From Alloprevotella rava (GTDB lineage: Bacteria > Bacteroidota > Bacteroidia > Bacteroidales > Bacteroidaceae), in the NCBI RefSeq assembly GCF_014195585.1, contig NZ_JACICA010000002.1, positions 310,001 through 374,000 on the forward strand: DNA of 64,000 nucleotides, read 5' to 3'. Below the pieces are notes generated by a model. The model saw nothing but the letters and a program-made list of their open reading frames with translations. It had not been told where the DNA came from and made no database searches. Positions 24,795 through 33,002 of this stretch are shown in pieces. Every line of letters starts with the position of its first letter. Within the stretch, counting starts at the first letter, position 1. The position numbers and the translations under genes were made by a program.

Positions 24795-26339
24795 TCACCT
24801 CAACCACGATTGCGGGTTGAGGGTGGCGGTTTCTTTGCGGATTTGGAAATGGAGCGTGCAGTTGCCCGAACCGTCGGCAGCTACTGAGCCGAGGGTTTGA
24901 CCTCCGTTGACTTGTTGTCCGTTGTGGACAGAGACAGACGAGAGGTTGCAATAAACGGTCATGTATTCGCCGTGGCGGACAATGATATTATACATTCCTC
25001 CGAGGGAGAAGATGGAGGTTACTTGGCCTTTATAGACAGCGCGTGCCTGTGCACCAGGGCGTCCTGTAATGTTGATACCCTTGTTGTCAAGCTGAATGCC
25101 GTTCAGACCGTTTACGTTGTAAGAGCCATAGCGCGCGGTGACGGCGAAACTACCCGTGATGGGCATTGGCAGGCGACCGCGATTGGCTGCAAAGCCACCA
25201 CTGATGGCGCGGTCCACATTGTCGGCGGCAGAGAATGTAGGTGTGGGTTCCTGGGTGTCGTAGCGGTTAGGAGCATTCTTAGCTGCTTCGGCCTTCTTAG
25301 CCTCGGCTGCTTTTGCCGCTGCTGTCTGGGCAGCAACGCGCGCTTTCCGTGCTTTCTCGGCTGCGGCTTTCTTGGCAGCAGCAGTCTTTGCGGCTGCGGC
25401 TTTGGCGGCTGCGGCTTTTGCTTCGGCAGCAGCTTTCTCGGCGGCTTTCTTAGCTTCGGCCGCTTTGGCAGCAGCTGCTTTTGCGGCCGCGGCACGGCGT
25501 GCTTCCTCTTCCTGCTTCTTCTTGCGTGCAGCTGCATTGGCGGCAGCTTTGCGTGCCTTCTCGGCAGCCGCTTTTCGGGCCGCTTCTTCGGCAGCACGGC
25601 GGCGTGCTGCTGCGGCAATTTCGGCCTGGATGAGACGGTCTATCTGAGCGTTGAGGGAAGCGTACTTCTTACGTTGTTGCGTTATGGAAGCTTGCAGTTC
25701 CTTTTGTTTCTGGTTCAGTTCGTTTACCACTTGCTGCTGTTGCACTTTCTTGCCGTGGAGCACTTGCTGTTGTTGGCGTCCCTCGATGAGCAGTTGGTTT
25801 TTCTGCGTCTTAATGCCGAGAATTTCGTCCTTCTTTTTTTGAACGGCGAGTTCTTTCTGACGAATGATTTCGCCCTGTACCTTTTGGTATTTGCTGTAGT
25901 TGTTTACATAGCGCATACGGCGGTACATATCGTTGAAACTGCGCGCGTTGAGGATGAAGAGCCACTTGTTGTTGAGCAGCTTATTGCGGAAGGTGTAGAG
26001 AACGGCCCGATGGTATTTTTTCTTAATGATATCGAGCTCTTGCTGCAATACGCTGAGTTCTTTCTCCAGCACGCTGAGGTTGTTGGTAAGGACAACCATT
26101 TCGTTCTGTATGCCTTCAACATATTTCTGCTGTTCGCCAATCTGCGTGTTAAGGACGAGCAGATTGTTGAGCTGCGAACGCACGTCTTTCTTTGTGGTGT
26201 TGAGGAGTTGTTCTGATTCTTTGAGTTTTTTCTGCATGGCCGTGCGCTCCACCTTCAGACTATTGATTTTTTTCGTCTGGGCGTGCGTTGTCAGAGAGAG
26301 CATGAGAACAAACAGGAGGAATACGAGATGTTTTCGCAT
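24795..26339 (-). CDS. EnvC-like murein hydrolase activator with degenerate M23/LytM domain
   Basis: 514 residues: signal peptide (1-20, then Gln21), a long coiled coil (about 25-240), an unusual Ala/Lys/Arg-rich stretch of about 120 residues (about 245-365) and a C-terminal M23 domain (about 395-514). The metal site is incomplete: the first His of the usual HxxxD is Gln (GIQLDNKG) and the final HxH reads HFQ. This fits EnvC/NlpD-type activators, which switch on amidases rather than cutting peptidoglycan themselves, during cell division. It ends the dut-TPR-DUF4292-envC run. GC-rich repeats in the Ala segment generate long opposite-strand frames that are shadows. Confidence 0.9.
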   Translation of the reverse strand: MRKHLVFLLFVLMLSLTTHAQTKKINSLKVERTAMQKKLKESEQLLNTTKKDVRSQLNNLLVLNTQIGEQQKYVEGIQNEMVVLTNNLSVLEKELSVLQQELDIIKKKYHRAVLYTFRNKLLNNKWLFILNARSFNDMYRRMRYVNNYSKYQKVQGEIIRQKELAVQKKKDEILGIKTQKNQLLIEGRQQQQVLHGKKVQQQQVVNELNQKQKELQASITQQRKKYASLNAQIDRLIQAEIAAAARRRAAEEAARKAAAEKARKAAANAAARKKKQEEEARRAAAAKAAAAKAAEAKKAAEKAAAEAKAAAAKAAAAKTAAAKKAAAEKARKARVAAQTAAAKAAEAKKAEAAKNAPNRYDTQEPTPTFSAADNVDRAISGGFAANRGRLPMPITGSFAVTARYGSYNVNGLNGIQLDNKGINITGRPGAQARAVYKGQVTSIFSLGGMYNIIVRHGEYMTVYCNLSSVSVHNGQQVNGGQTLGSVAADGSGNCTLHFQIRKETATLNPQSWLR

Positions 26340-26376
26340 AGGAGATAGTTTTCTTCTTTCGGCAGAAGCCGTGCTA

Positions 26377-27210
26377 CTAATTCATTTGGATGAGTCGGCC
26401 GAGTATGTCGTCGGCCGAGCGTTGCTTGTAAGTGTCTTTCACAGTAGTGCGAGTTTCCCAGTCGCTATTGTTGTTGGGGCCGGTGAGCTGGATGTCGAGC
26501 TGCGCGTCCTTTCCGAGTCCCGTTATGTTAAGGGTGATGGCTTTTGGGAATGGTTTTCCGCCCACATTAACAAAGGAAGCGTATTTACACACCAATTGTC
26601 CTTTCTGCTCGGCTTGTTTGCTCTGCACGGTGATGCGGTCGAGCAATGCCGTGCTGGTTTGTGTCAGAAACTGGTAGTCGAGTTTCGGCGCGTCAGGTAA
26701 GGATAGCAACGTGTGGTCGCCTGCCGACGACAGATGGAAGCGGTTGAGGGAATTGTTAGCATTGTGTTGTCCTGGTACGAAAATTTCGTTCCAGAAGATA
26801 GCTTGCAGCGAATAGAAATCAATATTGGCTTGCTGGAGGAAGCGAACCTCGTTGTAGTTGCCACGACAATACTGCTTGTTGATGCGATCAATAAGCAGAA
26901 CGTTTTGCGGCGTGAATTCGAGGCGGCCTACTTCGAAGCCGAGGAAAGAAAGGGAGAGTTGGATGACATCATTACGCTTCATATTGAGCCGCCCGTTGCA
27001 GCTGATGTTTTTTCCCGCAGCGTTGATGTTTACCTTGACGCGGCTGGTGAGGTAATTAGCGGTCTGTGCGTTCTGAACGACCTTTCTTTTGTAAGCTGCC
27101 TCGGCGTTGTCGATGGCTTTGGTGTGCTCGGTCGTGTTCTGAATGTTTTTAGTGGTATGACAAGCCGACAAAAGGAGGGCTGCCAGGGGGAGTATTTTCA
27201 GAATGTTCAT
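26377..27210 (-). CDS. DUF4292 family lipoprotein
   Basis: Starting at the ATG at 27210 gives 277 residues with a lipoprotein signal (MNILKILPLAALLLSACHTT, Cys17). The body has the DUF4292 pattern: LTSRVKVNINAAGKNISCNGRLNM, then IQLSLSFLGFEVGRLEFTPQNVLLIDRINKQY and a long beta-rich region, which resembles LolA/LolB-like lipid-binding folds. An upstream ATG at 27282 overlaps the TPR gene and is less likely. Function is not established; association with envelope biogenesis is inferred from the fold and the neighbouring envC and TPR lipoprotein genes. Confidence 0.85.
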   Translation of the reverse strand: MNILKILPLAALLLSACHTTKNIQNTTEHTKAIDNAEAAYKRKVVQNAQTANYLTSRVKVNINAAGKNISCNGRLNMKRNDVIQLSLSFLGFEVGRLEFTPQNVLLIDRINKQYCRGNYNEVRFLQQANIDFYSLQAIFWNEIFVPGQHNANNSLNRFHLSSAGDHTLLSLPDAPKLDYQFLTQTSTALLDRITVQSKQAEQKGQLVCKYASFVNVGGKPFPKAITLNITGLGKDAQLDIQLTGPNNNSDWETRTTVKDTYKQRSADDILGRLIQMN

Positions 27211-27239
27211 ATTCTTGAGCTTGATAATGGTGGTGACGC

Positions 27240-29039
27240 TTAGGGGCGACGGCGTTGAATTTTTCGCCGCAGCTGTGCGCACTGTTTTTTATCGGAAGAA
27301 ACGTTGAGAGCCTTGCGCCAAAAGGCAAGAGCCTTGCGACGGTCGCCACAACGATAGTATATATCGCCAGCATGGAGGTAGAGCGTAGCACTTACCTCGT
27401 CGTTGGGAGTATGTTTGAGGGTTTGGTCAATATAAATACGCGCCTGCTGATAGCGACGGTTCTGGTAGAGAATCCAAGCATAGGTGTCGAGATAAGTAGA
27501 GTTCTGCGGCTCGGCATCTACCGTTTTCCGACTCATAGCTTCAGCCTGGTCAAGATTACGACGTTCAAGGCTGAGAAAGTAAGCGTAATTATTGAGACAA
27601 AGTAGGTTGTTTGGATTGAGATCTGCCGCCTGTTTATAAAGCGAAAAGGCTTTTTCGTGGCGGCCCTTTTCGTGTTCGATGTCAGCCAGCATGCTGAGCA
27701 TATCAGAAGCTGTTTCTTTGTCGCTCTCATTATCAATTCTGCTGATACCTTCATAGAGAACTTTCAGCGCCTCCTCTGTGCGGTCCTGCTGAAGGAGTGT
27801 GGCACCCTCGTAGTAGTAGAAAACGATTTCCGAAGGGGAGTAGTTGATGCCTTCGCGGCAGAGACGCAGAACTTCCTTTTGGTTCTGCTGATTTATAGCT
27901 ATCTGAAGCAGCTGCAAACGGGCTTGCTTGTAGTCCGGCTCTACTTCCAGAATTTTGTTCATTATAGGTGCGAGCGAATCGACCGGCATATTGAGAGCTG
28001 CAACATAATAGGCGCAAAGTTCAGCCAAGGACCTATCTGCCTGCGGCTGGTCTAAAGCTTCGCGGAAGAGAGGGAGAGCGGCCAACGAGTCCCCTTTTTG
28101 GGTCGTTGTCCCAATGTAGCCGCGCATCGCCTCTACTTTAGCGTCGCTTTGCGTTTGCGGATTGAGCACCACCTCTCGAACCATCTGTTGATAGAGCGAA
28201 TCTTGGTGCGTCTGGTTGTAGTATGCCAGCATAGAGATTTGAGCAAACGCGTTGTCGGGTTCAGATGTCAGTACGTCGCGATATACCATCGCTGCCTGCT
28301 CGGGATGCCCGTTTTGGAAATATAGGTCGCCCAGAAGAACGCGATACTTGAGTTCGTTGGGATATTCGGCGCAGAGATCCTCAATCGTTTTGTAGGCGTG
28401 GTCATCATCCTTCTGGCCAATGTACATCTGAAACTTCTCGAGCGCTAAGTCCTCGTTGGGGCCCACTATGTCCTCTAAGCGGTTGATTGTTTGTATAGCT
28501 CCTTGAAAGTTTCCGGTTTGCTCGTATAGTTTCATCAAAGTGCCGAGCGTTTCCTCCGAAGGCTCCACGGCAGCAAGTTCTTCGTAGAGCTGCGTAGCTC
28601 CTTTGAAATCGGCGCGGCGAATGAGTTCGTTGGCGAGTGTTTCTTTATAGAAACGATTTGCTGGGGCTAAATCCACAGCGCGCCGCAGCAACGAGTCGCC
28701 TTCTTTAACAAGCGTCGTGTCAAAAGCCCCGGCTTGCGCGAGTTTTAGGATGGCCATGTCGAAAACAGCCTCGGAGGCATCGGGATTCAGTTCCAAAGCC
28801 CCAGTAAGTAAGTCGTAGGAAGCGTCATAGTTATTCTTTTCACGCTGACGTACCGCCTCGAGATAGAGATCATTGAAGCGTCGCTGCTGCTCATAAGAAA
28901 GCGTGCGGCGAGGTACTTCATGCTGTGTCGCATCCTTATCTTTTTGAGCAGACTGCGGTGCAGAACAACCAACGGAAAGTAGCAGCACAACCAGCAAGCA
29001 GCTGTGCGCCCACATCCGATATTTCCAACTATTCTTCAC
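27240..29039 (-). CDS. TPR-repeat lipoprotein
   Basis: 599 residues with a lipoprotein signal (Cys25 in LLSVGCSAP). At least 12 tetratricopeptide-type helix pairs run from about residue 50 to 590, for example YRVLLGDLYFQNGHPEQAAM and LNNYAYFLSLERRNLDQAEAM. TPR arrays are protein-interaction scaffolds; here probably periplasmic and outer-membrane anchored. It starts 20 bases after dut and is followed after 29 bases by the DUF4292 gene, a gene order common in Bacteroidales. A specific partner cannot be named. Confidence 0.88.
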   Translation of the reverse strand: MKNSWKYRMWAHSCLLVVLLLSVGCSAPQSAQKDKDATQHEVPRRTLSYEQQRRFNDLYLEAVRQREKNNYDASYDLLTGALELNPDASEAVFDMAILKLAQAGAFDTTLVKEGDSLLRRAVDLAPANRFYKETLANELIRRADFKGATQLYEELAAVEPSEETLGTLMKLYEQTGNFQGAIQTINRLEDIVGPNEDLALEKFQMYIGQKDDDHAYKTIEDLCAEYPNELKYRVLLGDLYFQNGHPEQAAMVYRDVLTSEPDNAFAQISMLAYYNQTHQDSLYQQMVREVVLNPQTQSDAKVEAMRGYIGTTTQKGDSLAALPLFREALDQPQADRSLAELCAYYVAALNMPVDSLAPIMNKILEVEPDYKQARLQLLQIAINQQNQKEVLRLCREGINYSPSEIVFYYYEGATLLQQDRTEEALKVLYEGISRIDNESDKETASDMLSMLADIEHEKGRHEKAFSLYKQAADLNPNNLLCLNNYAYFLSLERRNLDQAEAMSRKTVDAEPQNSTYLDTYAWILYQNRRYQQARIYIDQTLKHTPNDEVSATLYLHAGDIYYRCGDRRKALAFWRKALNVSSDKKQCAQLRRKIQRRRP

Positions 29040-29059
29040 GTTTTATTTATCTTTCAATA

Positions 29060-29494
29060 TCATTTTTCTCCGCTGTGGCCGAAGCCACCTGCGCCGCGTT
29101 CGGTCTCGTTGAGCTGTTCAACAGGTGTCCACTCCACTGTTTCGTGGCGGGCTACAACCATCTGCGCAATGCGGTCGCCGTCGTTGATAGTAAAGGCGTC
29201 GCGCGAAAGATTGATGAGGATGACGCCTATCTCACCTCTATAGTCGGCGTCGATAGTTCCCGGCGTGTTTAGGCAGGTGATACCTTTCTTTATAGCCAGT
29301 CCTGAGCGTGGCCGCACTTGAGCTTCGTAGCCCTCGGGTAGAGCTATGAAAAGTCCCGTGGGCACGATGCAACGCTCCAAAGGTTGCAGCGTGATGGAAG
29401 TATCGAGGTTGGCACGCAAATCCATGCCCGCACTGAGCGGCGTCTCATACTTAGGCAGCGCGTGGTGGGAGCGGTTGACAATTTCTATCTTCAT
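29060..29494 (-). CDS. dut: Deoxyuridine 5'-triphosphate nucleotidohydrolase (dUTPase)
   Basis: The ATG at 29494 ([20 protein letters not shown]) gives 144 residues. All five dUTPase motifs are visible: [46 protein letters not shown], and the C-terminal [11 protein letters not shown] that closes over the active site. It hydrolyses dUTP to dUMP, preventing uracil incorporation. The longer frame to 29554 adds a non-conserved stretch. Divergent from dgt (29643); a TAATTTTG box in between is a possible -7 element. Confidence 0.95.
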   Translation of the reverse strand: MKIEIVNRSHHALPKYETPLSAGMDLRANLDTSITLQPLERCIVPTGLFIALPEGYEAQVRPRSGLAIKKGITCLNTPGTIDADYRGEIGVILINLSRDAFTINDGDRIAQMVVARHETVEWTPVEQLNETERGAGGFGHSGEK

Positions 29495-29642
29495 GGAAAT
29501 TCTCTTGTTTGGAATAGGGAACAAAATTACTGAAAAGCGTTTACATACTTCCATATTTTATGGAAAATCAGCGGGCTGCATAGTTTTTTACCGTATTTTT
29601 GCATTTCCACTTCCTTATGGGAGGGACAAAAAGAAGTATAGT

Positions 29643-30974
29643 ATGGATTGGAAGCAACTTATCTCCTACAAGCGCTTCGGTAAGGAGGATGAATACCGCG
29701 TAGTGAATGAACGACGCACCGAATTTCAGCGCGACTACGACCGTCTTATCTTTTCATCGGCCTTTCGTCGCATGCAGAACAAGACACAAGTTTTTCCCTT
29801 GCCGGGAAGTATTTTTGTCCACAACCGTCTGACCCATTCGCTCGAGGTGTCGAGCGTGGGGCGCTCTTTAGGTACTGACATCGGCAACGAACTTCTCCGC
29901 CGGCATCCTCATCTGGATCGCGCCGATATGGATGCTCTCGGTTCGATTGTTAGTGCTGCTTGTTTGGCTCATGATATGGGCAATCCGCCTTTCGGACATA
30001 GTGGCGAGCGCGCCATACGCAGTTTTTTCCTCGAAGGGCGCGGCGCGATGCTCCGTGAGCAATTGTCGGCCGACACTTGGGCAGATATTACCAACTTCGA
30101 TGGTAATGCCAACGCCTTTCGCCTACTTACCCATCAGTTCAACGGACATCGCCGCGGCGGCTTCGTTATGACTTATTCCACACTGGCTTCTATCGTTAAA
30201 TATCCTCGTTGCTCCCATTTGGCCGGTAAGCGTTCCAAGTTCGGCTTCTTTTATACTGAAAGCGAGGACTATCTGAAGATTGCCAACGAACTGGGAATCC
30301 CTCGCTCTGCTTCAGATCCCGACACACTTTCTTATGCCCGCTATCCGTTGGTCTATCTCGTTGAGGCGGCCGACGATATTTGCTATGAAATAATGGATAT
30401 TGAGGACGCCCACAAGCTGCGCCTGCTTTCGGACGAGCGGACGGAGGCTTTGCTTCTCGGCTTCTTTGACGAGCAAACCCGTCAGCGTCTTCAGCATTCT
30501 TATGATGTGGTGACGGACTATAATGATCGCATCGTTTATTATCGCTCCTGTGTTATCAACGCTTTGGAGCAAGCTTGCGTCCGCGTATTCCTCAACCACG
30601 AAGAAGAGATCTTGGCAGGAACATTTGAAGGAACGCTCATCGGACATTTACCCGAGCCACTAAAAGAAGCTTACAAGCGTTGCGAGGAAGTGGCCGCCAG
30701 CAGGATTTATAAGGCCAAGGAAGTGACAGATGTGGACTTGGCCGGTTATCACATTATTTATACGCTCCTCGAGCTTATGACCGACGCCGTTCTCTCCCCC
30801 GAAAAGGCCTACTCCCGCCTTTTGTTGAGCCAGGCCTCCCGTCAGTACGAACTTCACTCGGAGAATCTCTCCACCCGCATTATGGCCGTCCTCGACTACC
30901 TAAGCGGCATGACCGATGTCTTTGCGCTCGACCTTTATCGCAAAATCTCCGGCCAGAGTCTCCCTATGGTGTGA
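29643..30974 (+). CDS. dgt: dGTP triphosphohydrolase (HD-domain dNTPase)
   Basis: The ATG at 29643 (MDWKQLISYKRFG) gives 443 residues; the frame runs upstream to 29346 but overlaps dut. It has the dGTPase opening YDRLIFSSAFRRMQNKTQVF, the His of RLTHSLEVSSVGRSLG, the HD pair in ACLAHDMGNPPFGHSGE, and later YLVEAADDICYEIMDIEDAH. It removes triphosphate from dGTP or other dNTPs. A TATTTTTG -7-like box lies at 29594-29601. The flippase gene follows after 16 bases. Confidence 0.93.
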   Translation: MDWKQLISYKRFGKEDEYRVVNERRTEFQRDYDRLIFSSAFRRMQNKTQVFPLPGSIFVHNRLTHSLEVSSVGRSLGTDIGNELLRRHPHLDRADMDALGSIVSAACLAHDMGNPPFGHSGERAIRSFFLEGRGAMLREQLSADTWADITNFDGNANAFRLLTHQFNGHRRGGFVMTYSTLASIVKYPRCSHLAGKRSKFGFFYTESEDYLKIANELGIPRSASDPDTLSYARYPLVYLVEAADDICYEIMDIEDAHKLRLLSDERTEALLLGFFDEQTRQRLQHSYDVVTDYNDRIVYYRSCVINALEQACVRVFLNHEEEILAGTFEGTLIGHLPEPLKEAYKRCEEVAASRIYKAKEVTDVDLAGYHIIYTLLELMTDAVLSPEKAYSRLLLSQASRQYELHSENLSTRIMAVLDYLSGMTDVFALDLYRKISGQSLPMV

Positions 30975-30990
30975 ATCCTTTTCCCTATAC

Positions 30991-32472
30991 ATGAAAAAAG
31001 ACACCTATAATCATGTTCTGAAATACACCGGCTTGTTGGGCGGCGTACAAGTGTTCTATATACTGATGTCTATAGTCCGCAACAAATTTACGGCTATGTT
31101 CATCGGAGCTTGGGGTATCGGATTGGTGGAGACCTATAACCGCGCCGTCGATCTCATAGCGAACATGACGAATTTCGGTATTGGCTTCAGCGCTGTGCGC
31201 CGGCTGTCGGAGCTTCACGAGCAGGGAAAGGAGGAAGCCATAAGGATGTATATCCGCCTCATACGTTCGTGGGCACTCGTCACGGCTCTCCTCGGCACGC
31301 TGATATGTCTCTTGTCCGCTCCACTACTGAGCTATTTCACGCTCTCCGACTTCCATACCACTAAAGGCTTTGTCTTGGTAGCTCCCATGGTGGGGATACT
31401 GGCTATCACGGGCGGAGAAGTGGCCATCCTTAAGGGGTTGCAACGCCTCAAGCAGATGGCCGCCATCAGTGCCTTGGGAGCGCTGGTCACGATGCTCTTG
31501 ACCATTCCTGGCTACTGGTTGTTGGGTCTGCACGGCGTTATTCCTGTGCTGCTGTCTACTACGGCTGCTGTCTGCCTGCTGAATCTCTACGCCACAACCC
31601 GCGACTATCCTTACCGCGTTGGGCTTCGGAGCATGAAGCTCATGAAGAGCGGCGGCCATTTATTGAAGTTGGGCGGGGCTTACATACTGGCAGGGACGAT
31701 CGGCAGCGGGGCAGAACTCATCGTGCGCTCTTATGTCACTAATTCCACGAGCTTGAATCGCGCCGGTCTTTATGCCGTGGGTGTGACCCTCATAGTTTCC
31801 TACGCGCGCTTGGCTTTTGTGGCCATGGATGCCGACTTCTTCCCCCGACTCAGTGCAGCTGGCGACGACCGCAAGCGGCGCAACAACGCCATCAACCGTC
31901 AAATTGATGTACTGGTGCTGTTGATGACTCCGTTTCTCATAGCTTTCGCGCTGTTTCTCCCTATCATTGTTCGCGTGCTCTATACATCCGAGTTCCTCCC
32001 TGTGGTTTCGATGGTGCTTTGCGGCCTTTCGTTTATGTATTTCAAGGCTGTTTATACACCCATCGCCTATCTGCCGTTGGCGCGAGGCCATTCTCGGCTC
32101 TATTTTTTGATGGAATTTCTTTACAACGTAGTGTTCACGGTGCTCGTCATAGTGGGGTATCACGTTCGGGGTATTGTGGGGGCAGGTATCGCCCTTTCGT
32201 TGGCCAATCTCTTTGATCTTATCAATATCTCGCTGGTTTATGCGCGCGTCTATGACTTTCGCTTCGAACGCCGTACACTGCTGCGTTGCATCGTGCAGTA
32301 TGCCCTGTTGGTGGCAGGTATTGGAGCAGCTACGATAGCCAATTGGGGAGTGAAACTTCTCTTGGGCTTGCCCGTGCTTGTCCTTAGTCTGTGGCTCGCT
32401 TGGAACTTGCTGAGAAAGAAAACGAATATAGTTGACAAAATCAAGAATGTAATAGGGCGGAAAAAGCAGTAG
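30991..32472 (+). CDS. Polysaccharide flippase, MATE/Wzx superfamily
   Basis: The ATG at 30991 (MKKDTYNHVLKYTGLLGG) gives 493 residues with 12-14 hydrophobic segments. YNRAVDLIANMTNFGIGFSAVRRLSE and YAVGVTLIVSYARLAFVAMDADFFPRL are typical of lipopolysaccharide-O-antigen flippase-like proteins. It would move undecaprenyl-linked glycans across the inner membrane. It is 12 kb from the polysaccharide locus, which has its own flippase (45834), so it probably serves another glycan. No glycosyltransferase is adjacent. Composite element E follows. Confidence 0.85.
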   Translation: MKKDTYNHVLKYTGLLGGVQVFYILMSIVRNKFTAMFIGAWGIGLVETYNRAVDLIANMTNFGIGFSAVRRLSELHEQGKEEAIRMYIRLIRSWALVTALLGTLICLLSAPLLSYFTLSDFHTTKGFVLVAPMVGILAITGGEVAILKGLQRLKQMAAISALGALVTMLLTIPGYWLLGLHGVIPVLLSTTAAVCLLNLYATTRDYPYRVGLRSMKLMKSGGHLLKLGGAYILAGTIGSGAELIVRSYVTNSTSLNRAGLYAVGVTLIVSYARLAFVAMDADFFPRLSAAGDDRKRRNNAINRQIDVLVLLMTPFLIAFALFLPIIVRVLYTSEFLPVVSMVLCGLSFMYFKAVYTPIAYLPLARGHSRLYFLMEFLYNVVFTVLVIVGYHVRGIVGAGIALSLANLFDLINISLVYARVYDFRFERRTLLRCIVQYALLVAGIGAATIANWGVKLLLGLPVLVLSLWLAWNLLRKKTNIVDKIKNVIGRKKQ

Positions 32473-32488
32473 TTTGCTTGAGGTTTTA

Positions 32489-32576
32489 GCCCACGAATTT
32501 TTACGAAAGGGGCGAATGTTCACGAATTTCTTTATCATATTCGTGGGTGTTCGCCCTTTTCGTGAATATTCGTGGG
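32489..32576. repeat. Large inverted repeat, arms of the type 1 composite (copy E)
   Basis: Left arm 32489-32516 (GCCCACGAAT...GGGGCGAA) and right arm 32550-32576 (TTCGCCC...ATTCGTGGG) match at about 24 of 27 positions, with a 33-base loop that contains a further CACGAAT...ATTCGTG pair. Transcribed, it would fold into a long hairpin directly after the flippase gene. Confidence 0.8.
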
Positions 32577-32584
32577 AGAGAGTT

Positions 32585-32610
32585 TCGGACAGGTCCGACA
32601 GGTCGGACGA
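32585..32610. repeat. GACAGGTCGG decamer repeats
   Basis: Degenerate tandem units GGACAGGTCC, GACAGGTCGGAC follow the large inverted repeat after 8 bases. Same family as at 5081, 12079 and 24608. Confidence 0.65.
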
Positions 32611-32741
32611 ATCTGAGAAAGACGATGAAAAACAGCATATTTTTGTAAACAGAATTCTTAATTTTAGCTGCTCGTGGCTGGCTCGAAATCGAGCGCAGGT
32701 GGTAGCCATCGAAAAGAACGCAGCAGAAAAGCGTCCGTACA

Positions 32742-32810
32742 ATAAGGCTGTCAGCTCACATCCTTATTGTGTCAGCCGACGCAATAAGGAAACTGAAAAA
32801 TACAATAAGG
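32742..32810. repeat. 21-bp phased ATAAGG array E
   Basis: ATAAGG at 32742, CCTTAT at 32762, ATAAGG at 32784 and 32805: steps of 20, 22 and 21. Spacers again approximate TGTCAGCTGACA. It lies 124 bases before the argS promoter. Nothing else is recognisable in 32611-32741 or 32811-32933. Confidence 0.9.
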
Positions 32811-32933
32811 AAACCGACGGACGGGAGTGGAGAAAATTTTCGGGAAATACGCTAAAAATGATCGGAAAAAGGGAGAAAAGCTCCGATATGTGCCTTGTGT
32901 CGGTTGAGAGGGCTAACAATCTTCGTGAAAATC

Positions 32934-32964
32934 TTTGTGTTACCCACCGATAAAGCTATCTTTG
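32934..32964 (+). promoter_or_regulatory. argS promoter
   Basis: TTTG at 32934-32937 and TATCTTTG at 32957-32964 are 19 bases apart, a full match to the Bacteroidetes -33/-7 consensus. Transcription should start near 32971, leaving a leader of about 32 nt before the argS ATG. Confidence 0.8.
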
Positions 32965-33002
32965 TTCGCTAATAAGTATAGAAGAATAATCAATAAATCG
33001 GA

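Noticed and set aside
24897-26216. Long plus-strand frame (439 codons) opposite envC, rich in Gly, Cys and Phe
   Set aside because: It is the antisense of the coiled-coil and Ala/Lys coding sequence; composition is not that of a protein and no start signals exist.
30916-30990. Upstream extension of the flippase frame into dgt
   Set aside because: It overlaps the dgt coding region and lacks the hydrophobic start; the ATG at 30991 precedes the conserved N-terminal helix.
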